Made by a program: the position numbers and the translations under genes
Shown here: positions 53,930 through 64,000 of the stretch, one piece after another
How positions within the stretch are numbered: the first letter of the stretch is position 1
How the letters are laid out: every line of letters starts with the position of its first letter
Source of the DNA: Cytidiella melzeri
Lineage: Eukaryota > Basidiomycota > Agaricomycetes > Polyporales > Irpicaceae
Assembly (NCBI GenBank): GCA_022592445.1
Contig: JABYQR010000043.1
Coordinates: 62,001-126,000 of the forward strand
Length of the DNA: 64,000 nucleotides
Reading direction: 5' to 3'
Notes under the pieces: model-generated
Told to the model about the DNA's origin: nothing
The model's input: the letters and a program-made list of their open reading frames with translations, nothing else
Database searches by the model: none

Positions 53930-56900
53930 CAGCCGCAGCTGCGAGTCCCCCAGATACCCTATCCTTGCCTCCTTCGTCGCCTTCGTCGTCTTCTGCCTCG
54001 TCTTCCTCGTGTACAACATCTACTCCATGCCCGTCGTCTACTATCTCCTCGTGTACTATATCATCGCTAGATCGGTTATCATCTCATTTCCGTGTACATG
54101 TACTAGTTAAAGGTCTGAATAGAAGCATTCGCGTTCCTGCTATGATCGATTCAGGAGCTACGGCTTTATTCATCAGTCACCAGTTCGTCAAGAAGCATAA
54201 GATTATTCAACACCCGCTCGAAAGGGTTATTCATTGCATAACATTGATGGAACTAAGAATAAAGCTGGCGGATTAACGCACTTCGTTCGCCTTACACTCA
54301 CAGTCGGAGATCACACGGAAAAGGCAGAGTTTCTCGTCACGGACTTAGGTCCAGAAGACGTCATTCTTGGGCTACCATGGCTCAAGTGCGTAAACCCTAC
54401 CGTCAACTGGGAAAAAGGAGAAATGACAATTCCGAGCGGCTCGGAAGAATCTCCTGACGAACCTTTCCAGAAGATTGATGGTAATCGCAAAGAACGTAGG
54501 CAGTGGGTCAAAGCCGGATTATCCAAGACACCACTGATGAGGTCTGGTGTATGGCCGGCTTCACCTACTCTACCAAGCTTGCTGCCGAAGCAAACGAGCT
54601 AAAGCTCAGCGTTCCTTCGAAGACATTGTTCCATCAGAGTATCACAGACACGCTAAAGTCTTCTCTGAGGAAGAGTCTAATCGACTACCCCAGCATCAGC
54701 CCTGGGACCATTCGATTGATCTCAAACCAGACGCTCCTGAGACCATCAAATCGAAAGTTTATCCTATGCCCCTGAACGAACAAGCCGAGCTTGACAAGTT
54801 CATTCAGGAGAACCTATCAAAAGGTTACATTACGCCTTCTAAGTCTCCGATGGCTTCTCCGGTCTTCTTCATCAAAAAGAAGGATAACAAACTCCGACTT
54901 ATTCAGGACTATCGAAAACTCAACGACATCACTGTGAAAAACCGCTACCCTCTACCGCTTGCCACCGACATCATCAACAAGCTCAAGGGTGCAAAGATCT
55001 TCACCAAATTCGATGTTCGTTGGGGATATCACAATGTCCGCATCAAAGAAGGAGATGAGTACAAAGCGGCGTTCGTTACCAACCGAGGACTCTTCGAACC
55101 TAAAGTTATGTTCTTCGGTCTCACGAACTCACCCGCTACCTTCCAAGCTCTGATGGACAACATCTTCGCCGACCTCGTCGCCGAGGGCAAGGTGGCTGTC
55201 TATCTAGATGACATCTTGATCTGGAGCAACAACCTGACAGAGCATCGCAAGGTTGTACATGAAGTCCTCGAGCGACTTCAACAGCACGACTCTACCTCCG
55301 GCCGGAAAAGTGCGAGTTTGAGAAATCTGAGATCGAGTACCTGGGTTGATCATTCGCGCCGGCGAAGTAGCTATGGACCCTGTCAAAGTCCAAGCAGTTT
55401 CTACGTGGCCCACCCCAAGAACCTCAAAGAAGTTAGAGGGTTCATCGGGTTTGCCAACTTCTACCGACGCTTCATCCAAGACTTCTCAAAGCACGCGCGG
55501 CCTCTACACGACCTTACTAAGAAGGACGTACCGTTGTCTGGGGTCCAGCACAAGAGACTGCCTTCACGCTGCTAAAGAAGGCCTTTACCACTAAGCCTAT
55601 CTTGGCAGTCTGGGACCCTGAACTCCCTACACGTCTAGAAGTCGATGCCTCGGGCTATGCGACCGGTGGAATCATCTCCCAGAAATCGAAGGAAGATGGA
55701 TTCTACCACCCTATCGCCTACCGGTCCGCATCTATGACTGAAGCAGAACGTAACTACGAAATCTTTGATCGGGAGATGTTAGCCATCACCGAAGCTCTCA
55801 AAGATTGGCGCCACTACCTTGAGGGGCTCAAGGAACCGTTTGAGATCTGGACAGATCACGCAAACCTGCAGTACTGGAAGACTGCGCAACACCTCACTCG
55901 ACGTCAAGCACGTTGGTCATTACTTTTGGCTGACTTCGACTTCGTGTTGGTACACAAGCCCGGTAGTACCATGATACACGCTGATCCTCTCTCTCGTCTT
56001 CACTCTCACGCTGTCACGGACGAAGAAGACAACAAGGATCAGGTGGTACTGAAACCGGAACACTTCCGCATCCTCGCCACCAGTGCACTTGCCACTGCTT
56101 CTCCGCTCGAATCAAAGATCCGAGAATGCACGGAACAAGAAGCAGAAGTCGCACAAGCTCTCGCTACCCTTCGAAAGAAGGGTCCTCGCAAACTTGTCGG
56201 CGGTTTACTCGAATGGGAAGAGAGTGACGGACTCATCTATTACAAGGGAAAACTTTATATCCCTAAAACAAAGAGCTCCGTTACGAAATTGTCAAATCTT
56301 GCCATGACACACCCGCGGCTGGTCATCCGGGCAAACACGGCACCATAGAGCTAGTCTCACGACACTATTGGTGGCCAAAGATGAATGCCTTCATCGAGAC
56401 TTACGTACTAGGTTGTGATCGCTGCCAACGCTACAAGTCAGCTCCACACCCTAAAGCAGTACTACAGCCTCAGGAAACTCCGGCCGGACCTTGGGAACAC
56501 GTCGGAGTAGATCTCATCACTCAGCTGCCACCCTCTAAGGGATTTGATTCGATCGCGGTCTACGTCGACCATTACTCCGATCAAACGCACATCATCCCTA
56601 CTACTACTAAGGTTAACGCTGAGGGGATTGCCGATCTACATTACAAAGAAGTATTCCGACTTCACGGCATTCCCAAGAAAGTGTTCTCTGACCGAGGACC
56701 CCAGTTTGCAGCACGCTTCATGCGTGCGCTCTATCACCGCCTAGGCATAGAGACTGGTTTTACGACCGCCTATCATCCGCAAGGAAATGGCAAAGTCGAA
56801 CGCAAAAACCAGGATATCGAACAGTATCTGCGTCTATTCTGTCAGCAACGACAAGACGACTGGGTCGATCATCTGCCGGCGGCTGAGTTTGCACTCAACT

Positions 56901-57712
56901 CGCGAGTACATGCGGGTAACTCACAAACACCGTTTGAAGTCATCTACGGATATCGCCCCGACTTCACTATACCAGTTGGCAAGCGAAGCAATATCCCTTC
57001 ACTCGATGAGCGCCTTGATAATATGGCTCGAGTACGAAAGGAGACCGAAGCAGCTCTTCGTCTAAGCAAAGAAAAGATGAAGCAACTTTACGAGTCTGAG
57101 AAGCGTTCTCCACGCGTCTTCCAAGTAGGGGACATGGTCTGGCTAAACGCTAAGAACGTCCAGATTCATCAGGCTACCCCTAAACTCGGTCCTCGACAGC
57201 TCGGCCCGTACAAGGTCATCGAACGCATTGGCGATCTCGATTACAAACTCGATCTACCCAGCTATCTCCGAATCCACCCCGTCTTCCACATCAACCGTCT
57301 AAGTCCCTGGCACGACAACGGCAAAGATGTACCTCCACCTCCTGATCCTATCGTCATAGAAGGAGAAGAACAGTACGTCGTCGAAAAAGTGCTAGACAGC
57401 AGGCTACACGGACGTTGGAAGAAATTGCAATTCCTTGTCAAATGGGAAGGGTATTCAGACGGACACAATAGCTGGGAACCAGTAGAAAACCTCGAGAATA
57501 GTCAAGAAGCAATTGACGACTTCTACAAAGCAAACCCCGGAGCGCCCCGGGTCATCAAAGCTTCACTCTTCGCGGATCTCCGCTCGCACTTTCGGGAATT
57601 CAATACCCAGACCGACCCCGCTTTCCTTCGCACGATCTATCCATCTACATACGATCTTAGCTGGGATGAAGGCAAACACATCGGTCTGGATATCTCAAGA
57701 ACATCACACTGA
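53930..57712 (+). pseudogene. Gypsy-1 Pol: protease, RT, RNase H, integrase, chromodomain, with several 1-nt frameshifts
   Basis: Domains in order: retropepsin (AMIDSGATALFISHQFV, about 54,140; then GPEDVILGLPWLK); reverse transcriptase (PVFFIKKKDNKLRLIQDYRK, FDVRWGYHNVRIKEGDEYKA, catalytic VYLDDILIW at about 55,195); RNase H (LEVDASGYATGGIISQKS); integrase zinc region (HDTPAAGHPGKHG, CDRC); integrase core (VGVDLIT, FSDRGPQFAARF, QGNGKVERKN, all three acidic residues present); GPY/F-like LGPYKVIERIGDLDYKLDLP; chromodomain (FLVKWEGYSDGHNSWEPVEN). Frame changes occur near 54,230, 54,510-54,600, 55,290, 55,340, 55,420, 55,535 and 56,270, several being visible one-base losses next to short runs. 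The integrase-chromodomain frame (56,381-57,712) is uninterrupted. Confidence 0.93.
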
Positions 57713-57877
57713 CGGGTAACGTCGAGTCAACGACACCAGAAGGGGAGAAACTTCCTAGCATCCTTCTGACTAGACAATCGGGGCAATTCTGCTGAATCCC
57801 TGTAGACGGGTAGAAGACCTCTATCACCACAGCACAGTGATGCTTCGCGAGGACGCTCGATTTTAGGAGGGGGGTAA

Positions 57878-58635
57878 TGTCATGGATGGCCTGACTAGCC
57901 CTTAATTTTCGCAATTTACCTCTTGTTTTTATCTGTAAAACTCCGGGCTGCAGCTCAGTTGCAACCTTCTCTGCATAAACTCCCTTTTCACGTCTATTAA
58001 GCGCCCGTATCACGTGGCTTAGACGCTCCACACGGTCACATTACTTGCTACTACGTCACACTGGCATGTGACTTAGCTTAAGTAAGACCACATGGCTACA
58101 AGCACATGGCTCAGCCCATAGCTAGGGTTTGACGTCATAGATACCGTCCACATGGGCTCCTTATTGTTCTTTCCCTATTGTTCTCTTTATGGAAGGATGT
58201 TCTCACAGGTGTGGGAATGGAATACAATAGTTGGTCTCCTTTTAGATAGATTCTCTCACGAGTAGAGTTCTTGGCAAGGTCTAGACAATAGCTATTGTTC
58301 TCCTTTAGGTAGTTCTTTTGTTCTTCGTTCACACGGCTTCTTGCAAAGCCTGCCCTCAACATGGTCTGTGCGCAGGTCCCTGAAGTCTATATAAGATGCT
58401 GCATGTACGCTCCTAGCCCCCCATCTCGACCTCTTGGTCTTTACTGGGCTAGGTAAGCAACCCCCTCTTGTACTACATAGCTGGTAGTAACAATACTAAC
58501 TTGGTCTTTACTGGGCTAGATATCTGTGTAAGGTTTATAGCTGGTGAGAGCATTGTGCTATACGCCTGCCACCACCTCGTCGTCGTCTTCCACTCCGTGT
58601 CCCTAGTCGTTACGTCGAGCTCCGTCTCCGTGACA
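57878..58635 (+). repeat. 3' LTR of Gypsy-1
   Basis: 758 bp, two visible differences from the 5' LTR (GCAATTTAC and GAGTAGAG instead of GCAAATTAC and GAGTATAG). Preceded by a polypurine tract and followed by target copy GATGC. Confidence 0.97.
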
Positions 58636-58640
58636 GATGC

Positions 58641-59270
58641 GGTACACTGTTGGGTTGACTCTAGTTACGTACTGCTGACTGCATATAATTCCATGCCTGC
58701 CATGTACTACACGCTCTCAATTCTCAACACAACATCCTTGTCTTTCGCCTCAAGCTACTAGTATTTCATCACTGACATACACTGTCTCTCAAAGAATGCT
58801 TCCTCGTCACCGCTGCTCAATGATTGCTCCCTGCGCTACCTTGAACTACCCGGCAGTTGTAAGTAGAAGTGAATTGTAGCCTACTCGTCATTCAGGCCCG
58901 CTTTGACGTGGATATCCCCTCGGGGAGTAAGCGTCGGGTTTTGAGTGCGTGGCTGCTGTGGGGTAGTCAGAGTCGTGCAGCGGATGCGGTGACGAAGACG
59001 TCGACATGGCACACTTATTCACTTTGAGCAATGTTGTCCACCAGCGGTTAGTGCTCTATCTTCATCTTATTCTCTTGTAATTCTTCCCCATGTAGTTATA
59101 CTTATGGATAAATCCCTCAGACTCCTAAGTATCTTGCCCCTAACGCGCCCCTCTCGCGAGTGCGATACCGAATGATTTCGCCGTGAGAAGCTGCAGCGAT
59201 TTTTTTTCGGTCCTCGCCTCTGTTCCCTCCATCGCCCATCGCCCATCGTCTATTCTTTCTCTTTCCGTGC
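58641..59270. other. Non-coding part of hAT-1 before the transposase
   Basis: Upstream region of the hAT-1 transposase. No ORF supported; a pyrimidine-rich stretch at 59,245-59,270 precedes the start codon. Confidence 0.5.
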
Positions 59271-59273
59271 TGC

Positions 59274-62113
59274 ATGTCTCGTCAGCGCAAGCGCCACCGT
59301 ACAATCGACGAAACTTCCTCGCCGGCACCAAACTCCCCCAGCGAGTCCACGAGCTCATCTACAACCCCCGCTCGTCCACTTTCCAAGAAGGAGAAGTTCG
59401 ATATACGATACGATACTGCTAACAAGAGTAACGAAGAAGTCCTTAGTAAGTTTACAACATTAACATCTGCTTGCTTTCCAAATACTAATGGACAACAGCC
59501 AAGCAGCTTGCTTCATGGACGTCACGATCATACAAGCACTTCAAGATGCCACCGAACATCATTGTTGAGAACGGCGAGGTCAAATACCAATTCATCTGCC
59601 TCAAGTATGTTCAATTTGCCTGGATCTATTCTTTCATTCAAGTTTTGCTAATTTGCTATTGTTTCTGAACCAGGAACCCCTCGCGCTTCCTCGTTCGCGT
59701 ACGTTATGACGATTCGACCAGCAACCTCAAACGCCACGAAGATTGTTGTGACCCTGCGGTCGCTTCTGAAGATTCGAGCATCGCTTCATTCGCCCACGGT
59801 TCAACATACTCTGATGCGAAAATGCGCTTCAAAGCCGTCAGCTGGGTAACACAGCGTCATCGTCCATTCGGTATACTCGACGACCCAGAACTCCTGGACA
59901 TTTTCAAGATGTTGTACGCCCGTGTCAAGGTCCCATCGTCATTCACTGTGTCCCGCGACGTGAAGGAGACATTTCAAATCTGCAAGCGCGCCGTCGCAAA
60001 GCTTCTTGGTCAGTATGAGGGCCAAGTTCACATTGGTTTTGATGGCTGGACCTCGCCCAACGTCATCTCCTTCCTCGGCGTCATCATCTACTTCACTCGA
60101 GACGGCGCTCCGTGTTCAACAATCCTCGATATCATAAAGTACAGTTTGCTCATCGGACTTCTTTTCTCATTGCCTTATTCTTCCACTTTGTAGACTGACG
60201 AAGAGTCACACCGGCATCTACCTGGGTGAACAGATAGAGCACTGTCTTCGCGAATTCAATGTCGACAAAAAGGTGAGTCGCAGTATCCAATGCCTCGAAA
60301 TTGTACTGATATCTGTCACAGCTTCTCGGCCAGGCATGCGACAACGCATCAAACAATGATACGGCCATCGCAACGCTAGAGATGGCACTTCCAACTGGCC
60401 GCAACGGACGCCATACTCAAATCCGATGCATATGCCACATCATCAACCTCGTTGTGAAGGTGAGCGGTCCCAATAATCACTACGACCTCAATGATAATGA
60501 ACCCTTGTAGGCCATCCTCTCACCTTTCATCTCCAAGCGCAAGACTACAAATGCCGATGCACTTGCCGGCGTGACTGACGAAGACGAAGACATTGACGAT
60601 GCTGACGATAACCCTGAAGACTTGGAGCAAGATGAGGAGATAGACACGGACCGGCAGGCTCACGACGAGGCGGAGATAGACGAGATTGCTGCCGACGTCG
60701 ATGAGCGTGTTATTTTGTTGGACTGGGATGCCAAGCGCGGCCGCTCAGCTCTGAAAAAGGTACGTGGGTGCTGCTATTCAGCACAAATATGCCAATTAAC
60801 CTGCTACATAGGTCACGAAACTTGCCAACCGCATTGCCAAGTCACCGGTAATGCTTACCGAGCTCGATGGGCTCTGCAACAAGCTCGATGTTCCCTCTCG
60901 ATGCATCTCGCAGGCCGTTCGAACCAGATGGAACTCGACGTCCATGATGCTTAGCTCAGCAATTCATCTACGGCGGCCGCTAGACATGCTCACCATTATG
61001 CCCGCATTCAACACGGATAAGAAGACCGCGCTCAAACAGTACCGACTTACTGATGAAGAATGGACATTACTCAAGACCCTTGAACCACTTCTCAAGGTCT
61101 GTCCGCTGCAGTTACTGATTGTCGTCCTCTTCTGACATTGATATTGATCCAGGTTTTCCTCGATGCAACCAATCGGATGTCCCAAAAAAATAGACCGCTG
61201 CTACACGAGGTCATTCCGATCATCGACCTTCTCACGGAGCAGTGTAACAGCATGAGCGACGACATTACCCTTTCATCAATCCTCCGTGTCGCGGCTGCTC
61301 GCGGTTGCGCTGTTCTGGACAAGTATTACGCGAAGACGGATGACTCCATTATGCATCGTTGCGCGATGGGTACGTTCATCATCCTTTAATAAGCTATCGC
61401 CCTAATCAGAGCTTCCAGTACTTCATCCGAGATACAAGCTGGCTTATTTCCGGGCCAAAGGATGGAAGGCAGAGTGGATCGAGGCCGCAAAGACGATTCT
61501 TCGAGACCAATGGAAGCATTACAGGCCTAATAGCAGTGTAAGCACTGAAGCTAATGGCTCATCAGTACGTCTTTCCTTTTTTCTTGTGTGCTTGGTCACC
61601 AACTGTGCCCATTCTCAGGGTTCTACAACAAATCTTTTCGATGCCATTGATAACTTTGGCGCCAGTGAGTCATCTGCTGATGCACTCGAAGAGTGGTTTG
61701 ATACACCGCCGATCAACGGGGTCAGCGACCCGTTGCAGTGGTGGCATGTGATCGGGGTTTGTCCAATGAGCCGCATGGCTATTGACTTTCTGTCGGCGCC
61801 AGGTAACAGTATTTTATTGCTGCTAGCTGTTGCAGGGGTCTCACTATTCTGGTTTACAGCGTCGTCGGTGGATGTCGAGCGTGGATTCTCGCGTGGTGGA
61901 CTGACTGTGAGCAAGCTCCGCCATAATCTCTCGGACGAGTCTGTTTGAGCTGCTACAGTGCTTAGCTCATGGTCCAAAATGCCGGGGTTTGTTCCTGAGG
62001 GGGAGATTGTGGATGTCTTCGCTAAGAAGCGGAAGAGGACACGCGCTGGAACAGTTGTTATGTTGGACTCGGACTCTGAAAGCGAGAGCATGGACAGCAT
62101 TAGCACAGCTTAG
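59274..62113 (+). pseudogene. hAT-1 transposase, nearly intact with one TGA
   Basis: Starts MSRQRKRHRTIDETSSPAPN. After an intron the BED-like zinc finger region reads YQFICLKNPSRFLVRVRYDD, then NLKRHEDCC. The catalytic core follows (VHIGFDGWTSPNVISFLGVI; QACDNASNNDTAIATLEMAL; IRCICHIINLVVK), then an acidic insert (DEDEDIDDADDNPEDLEQDE), RTRWNSTSMMLSSAIHLRRP, VLHPRYKLAYFRAKGWKAEW and the C-terminal dimerisation domain (DPLQWWHV; ASSVDVERGFSRGGLTVSKL). About ten exons are joined by short GT..AG introns in phase. TGA at 61,946-61,948, probably from CGA, stops translation just after LRHNLSDESV; the frame then continues to 62,113 with a basic KKRKRTRAG tail. Most of the protein would still be made. 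Confidence 0.85.
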
Positions 62114-62300
62114 TAGATAGCCCGGTGTGCTCTCGGTGTAGGTTACTTGCAGGTACTTGTAGCATACAAAATCGCCAACCCAGATCCGTACTGACCCGTG
62201 GTATCCAGGTACTTGGACCCGCGGGTCAGGTACTTGGGCTTATTTTTCACAAGTCTACCCATGCCTACTCACGAGTAACCTGCACTCGTGCTGGTCCCTA

Positions 62301-62745
62301 GTCATGGATTTGGGGAAGCCTTTCCTTTGTCAACAATGAATTTAGCGAAGCCGTGAAGGATCATATGATTGAGAGTTAGTCACGGATTCAAGTGTTTCTG
62401 CTTATTGTCTCTAAGCCCTACCTCCCTAAACCTACGTGTGCACTGGTGCAGAACGAGAGCGACTGCTGAGCGGTGGGCTGAGGAGAAGGAGGTTGTGACT
62501 ATGGAAATGCAACGAGCGGTATGGTTTTTTGAATTCAATGCTGATGGCAGCGTCGGGCAGAGACAAGGCAGGGTGATAACATTGGCTCAGCTGCATATGC
62601 TCGGAGGTGAGGGTGGTGTACTCCATAGCTATGACTACTTATTTCCCATTGTCAACAGACAGGCCTTCAATTATCAGCAATTATTACAGTATTGCCGTGA
62701 TGAGTTTGCAAAGCTCGCACCAACAGCGGTATGTACCACTCTTTA
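62301..62745 (+). CDS. KDZ transposase, displaced C-terminal part
   Basis: Directly after the hAT-1 target copy the KDZ frame resumes as SWIWGSLSFVNNEFSEAVKD and, after an intron ending GGTGCAG, as ATAERWAEEKEVVTMEMQRA, VWFFEFNADGS and YQQLLQYCRDEFAKLAPTA. This matches the helical C-terminus of KDZ transposases. The intron phase between the two parts did not resolve cleanly. Removing bases 49,966-62,308 would restore the uninterrupted gene. Confidence 0.65.
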
Positions 62746-62937
62746 GCAGAAGCATGTCATGTGTTTACCTTAGCTAGATCACTGCCAAATGCCCATACAT
62801 TGGCCACTCAAACAACATGGACTTAGACTAACAGCCAAGATTGCCTGCGTTGCCTCAGAATTGTGTGTAGACTCTGTATGTAATGAAGCGAGCATCTGCC
62901 CTTCATCCTCCCTGTTCTTTGTACAACATGTTGTTGT

Positions 62938-63075
62938 GGGAAGGCGTGAGACTGAGCAGTCACAGAGTTACATAACACTTCAGCTGTCTCACTCATTCTA
63001 CATGTCTGTGGGAAGGCGTGAGACCGAGCGGCCACAGAGTTACATAACACTTAAGCTGTCTCACTCAATCCGACC
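62938..63075 (+). repeat. Tandem duplication of about 63 bp near the KDZ right end
   Basis: Two adjacent copies starting GTGGGAAGGCGTGAGAC and ending GTCTCACTCA, with GAGTTACATAACACTT inside. A third, diverged copy is at 31,150-31,205. Confidence 0.85.
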
Positions 63076-63129
63076 GCAGATGTTGTCCGTCATTGTGCAA
63101 CAACAATGGGGTAGGGGCGTTAGAGGCTA

Positions 63130-63350
63130 CTAACCCCTGACTGAGTTGTTGGACCCAGCCATCTTGGTTTAGGATAGGTTGTTCATGTTGTGAAGTTGGC
63201 AAGGTGAATACAATTACAGCTGTTATGGGCATTCAAGGTGTGTTATCAGAATGAAAGCGGAGGGGATAAAGGGAGGTGATGGCAAGAATAATTGGAGGTG
63301 ATGGCACGAAGTGAGATGACATGGATAGTCCAACAGAGACCGGATTTTTC
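63130..63350. other. Non-coding stretch
   Basis: No feature recognised; GGAGGTGATGGCA occurs twice (about 63,271 and 63,294). Confidence 0.4.
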
Positions 63351-63509
63351 CAACAATGTCACAAGTTTACAGCCTTAGGCACCTATCTAGAGCGCTTATT
63401 TTCCGGCTAGGAGTGTTACCGGACCTAACCCTAACCTGGGTCACGTGACATCCTGCCTTATTTATCAATAGTCCAGACCCAAACCCTAGACTCAATCTGG
63501 AGTGGTTCC

Positions 63510-63770
63510 AGATCAACCTAGGCTATTGTTCTATTGTTCAACTTCCATTGATAGGGATTCCCCAGAGATTCCCCCAGTTCCTATTGTCCTATTGTCTTCC
63601 GTCTATTGTCTTTTGTCCATTGTTAGGGATTCCCCCAGTTCCTATTGTTCTATTGTTCCTGATGCTATTGTTCTATTGTCTATTGTTCTAGTCCTATTGT
63701 TCTATGTACCCTGGTCCTTGACAGTTACTCAGGTCCTTGACAGTTACCCTGGTCCCTTATTGTTCTATTG
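63510..63770 (+). repeat. CTATTGTT/TCCTATTG interspersed repeats
   Basis: More than ten copies of CTATTGT-type motifs, plus two copies each of GATTCCCC(C)AG and GGTCCTTGACAGTTAC, in the upstream part of the right-edge LTR. Confidence 0.75.
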
Positions 63771-63902
63771 TTACTCCAGCCCCACAGCTACTCCAGTCCC
63801 TAGTGTGGGAACTGGTGCACAGACCACCCAGACACAGTATATATAGTACCCCTTACCCTCCCTGGTTCTGCATCTTGACCTCTTCGTCATTTGCACTACC
63901 AG

Positions 63903-63963
63903 GTGAGTTACTCAATGTAACCTAGTATAAGCATGATATTAACTTCGTCATTTGCACTACCAG
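63903..63963 (+). other. Intron-like cassette in the right-edge LTR leader (61 nt)
   Basis: Donor GTGAGT, branch-like ATATTAAC, acceptor CCAG. The 21-nt segment starting CTTCGTCATTTGCACTACC precedes the donor (63,882-63,902) and is repeated as the last 21 nt of the cassette (63,943-63,963). Confidence 0.55.
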
Positions 63964-64000
63964 TATCCGGCCTCTGTGCCTGCTGCCTGCTTATCATCGA

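Larger units (their letters stand above)
50962..58635 (+). mobile_element. Gypsy-1: young Ty3/Gypsy chromovirus with an extra ORF upstream of gag
   Basis: Two 758-bp LTRs differ at only two positions by eye. A 5-bp target duplication GATGC (50,957-50,961 and 58,636-58,640) flanks them. Internal order: self-primer-like binding site, ORF0, gag, protease, reverse transcriptase, RNase H, integrase, chromodomain, then polypurine tract AGGAGGGGGGTAA. Single-base frameshifts break pol although the LTRs are nearly identical. Confidence 0.97.
49966..62300 (+). mobile_element. hAT-1 transposon, interrupted by Gypsy-1
   Basis: Terminal inverted repeats TAGGGACCAGCACGAGTG (49,966) and its complement ending at 62,300, with 8-bp target duplication GTCATGGA. 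Without Gypsy-1 the element is about 4.7 kb. Both subterminal regions hold ACCCGCGGGT palindromes and CAGGTAC(TT) motifs, likely transposase sites. It encodes one transposase on the plus strand (59,274-62,113). It is inserted in the KDZ transposase coding sequence. Confidence 0.95.
37290..63130 (+). mobile_element. KDZ-type DNA transposon region carrying accessory genes and a TET/JBP-like gene
   Basis: The core is a KDZ transposase (46.2-49.97 kb, resuming at 62.3 kb) divergent from a TET/JBP-like dioxygenase gene (44.7-45.6 kb). Three unrecognised multi-exon genes precede them. Limits are approximate: the left is placed where a segment shared with 30.84 kb begins, the right where a tandemly repeated terminal segment ends. 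The association of fungal TET/JBP genes with KDZ elements is established (Iyer and colleagues 2014). Membership of the accessory genes is inference. The region also contains the nested hAT-1 and Gypsy-1 insertions. Confidence 0.55.
63356..64000 (+). mobile_element. Part of another LTR, cut by right window edge
   Basis: Architecture matches the Gypsy-1 LTR: TATATATA (about 63,838), then CATCTTGACCTCTT (63,871) like CATCTCGACCTCTT of Gypsy-1, then a 21-nt direct repeat bracketing an intron-like cassette (63,903-63,963). Upstream are many CTATTGTT repeats. The left end is a guess (TGTCACAAG) and no target copy is visible. Confidence 0.6.

Noticed and set aside
63423..63440. Telomere-like CCTAACCCTAACC
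   Set aside because: Only two units, inside an LTR-like region; fungal telomeres are long TTAGGG arrays.

Overview
The window reads as nuclear DNA of a mushroom-forming basidiomycete (Agaricomycetes). Genes are cut by GT..AG introns of about 50-80 nt, the recognisable host genes look fungal, and much of the 64 kb is chromovirus, hAT, KDZ and LINE sequence typical of such genomes. No rRNA, tRNA, CRISPR or bacterial-type operon was seen. The species cannot be named from the sequence.

Left part (1-16 kb): a minus-strand non-LTR retrotransposon enters from the left edge (1-3.3 kb; ORF2 open, ORF1 frameshifted). A possible small cysteine-rich secreted protein follows, then two of three paralogous secreted double-psi beta-barrel (RlpA/expansin-like) genes, a solo gypsy LTR (12.69-13.45 kb) and a broken EDC4/Ge-1-like WD40 gene. 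Middle-left (16-25 kb): an old chromovirus, Gypsy-2 (16,038-22,652), carries a solo LTR of another family inside its reverse transcriptase. The third barrel gene follows, then a foldback element of about 0.7 kb.

Middle (26.7-37 kb): a Wss1-like WLM metalloprotease gene with a C-terminal RanBP2 zinc finger has an in-frame stop and a repeat-filled 1.6 kb interval. Next come purine/pyrimidine minisatellites, an unrecognised CpG-rich ORF and a degenerate hAT element with an 8-bp target duplication. Right part (37-64 kb): a large KDZ-type DNA transposon region holds three unrecognised accessory genes, a TET/JBP-like Fe(II)/2-oxoglutarate dioxygenase gene (minus strand) and a divergent KDZ transposase (plus strand). 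The transposase 3' end is split by a hAT element (49,966-62,300, target duplication GTCATGGA), which is itself split by a young chromovirus, Gypsy-1 (50,962-58,635, target duplication GATGC). A further LTR runs off the right edge.

The most unusual signals are in the LTR elements. Gypsy-1 has no ATG for 1,158 nt between its predicted transcription start and the Gag ATG, although this leader holds a 242-codon ORF. The start codon of that ORF would be created by removing a 73-nt intron, which suggests a splicing switch between ORF0 and Gag. Three different LTR families also carry a directly repeated leader segment that exactly brackets an intron-like GT..AG cassette, and one solo LTR lacks the cassette precisely. 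The adjacent TET/JBP-like gene and KDZ transposase match the association reported for fungal KDZ elements.
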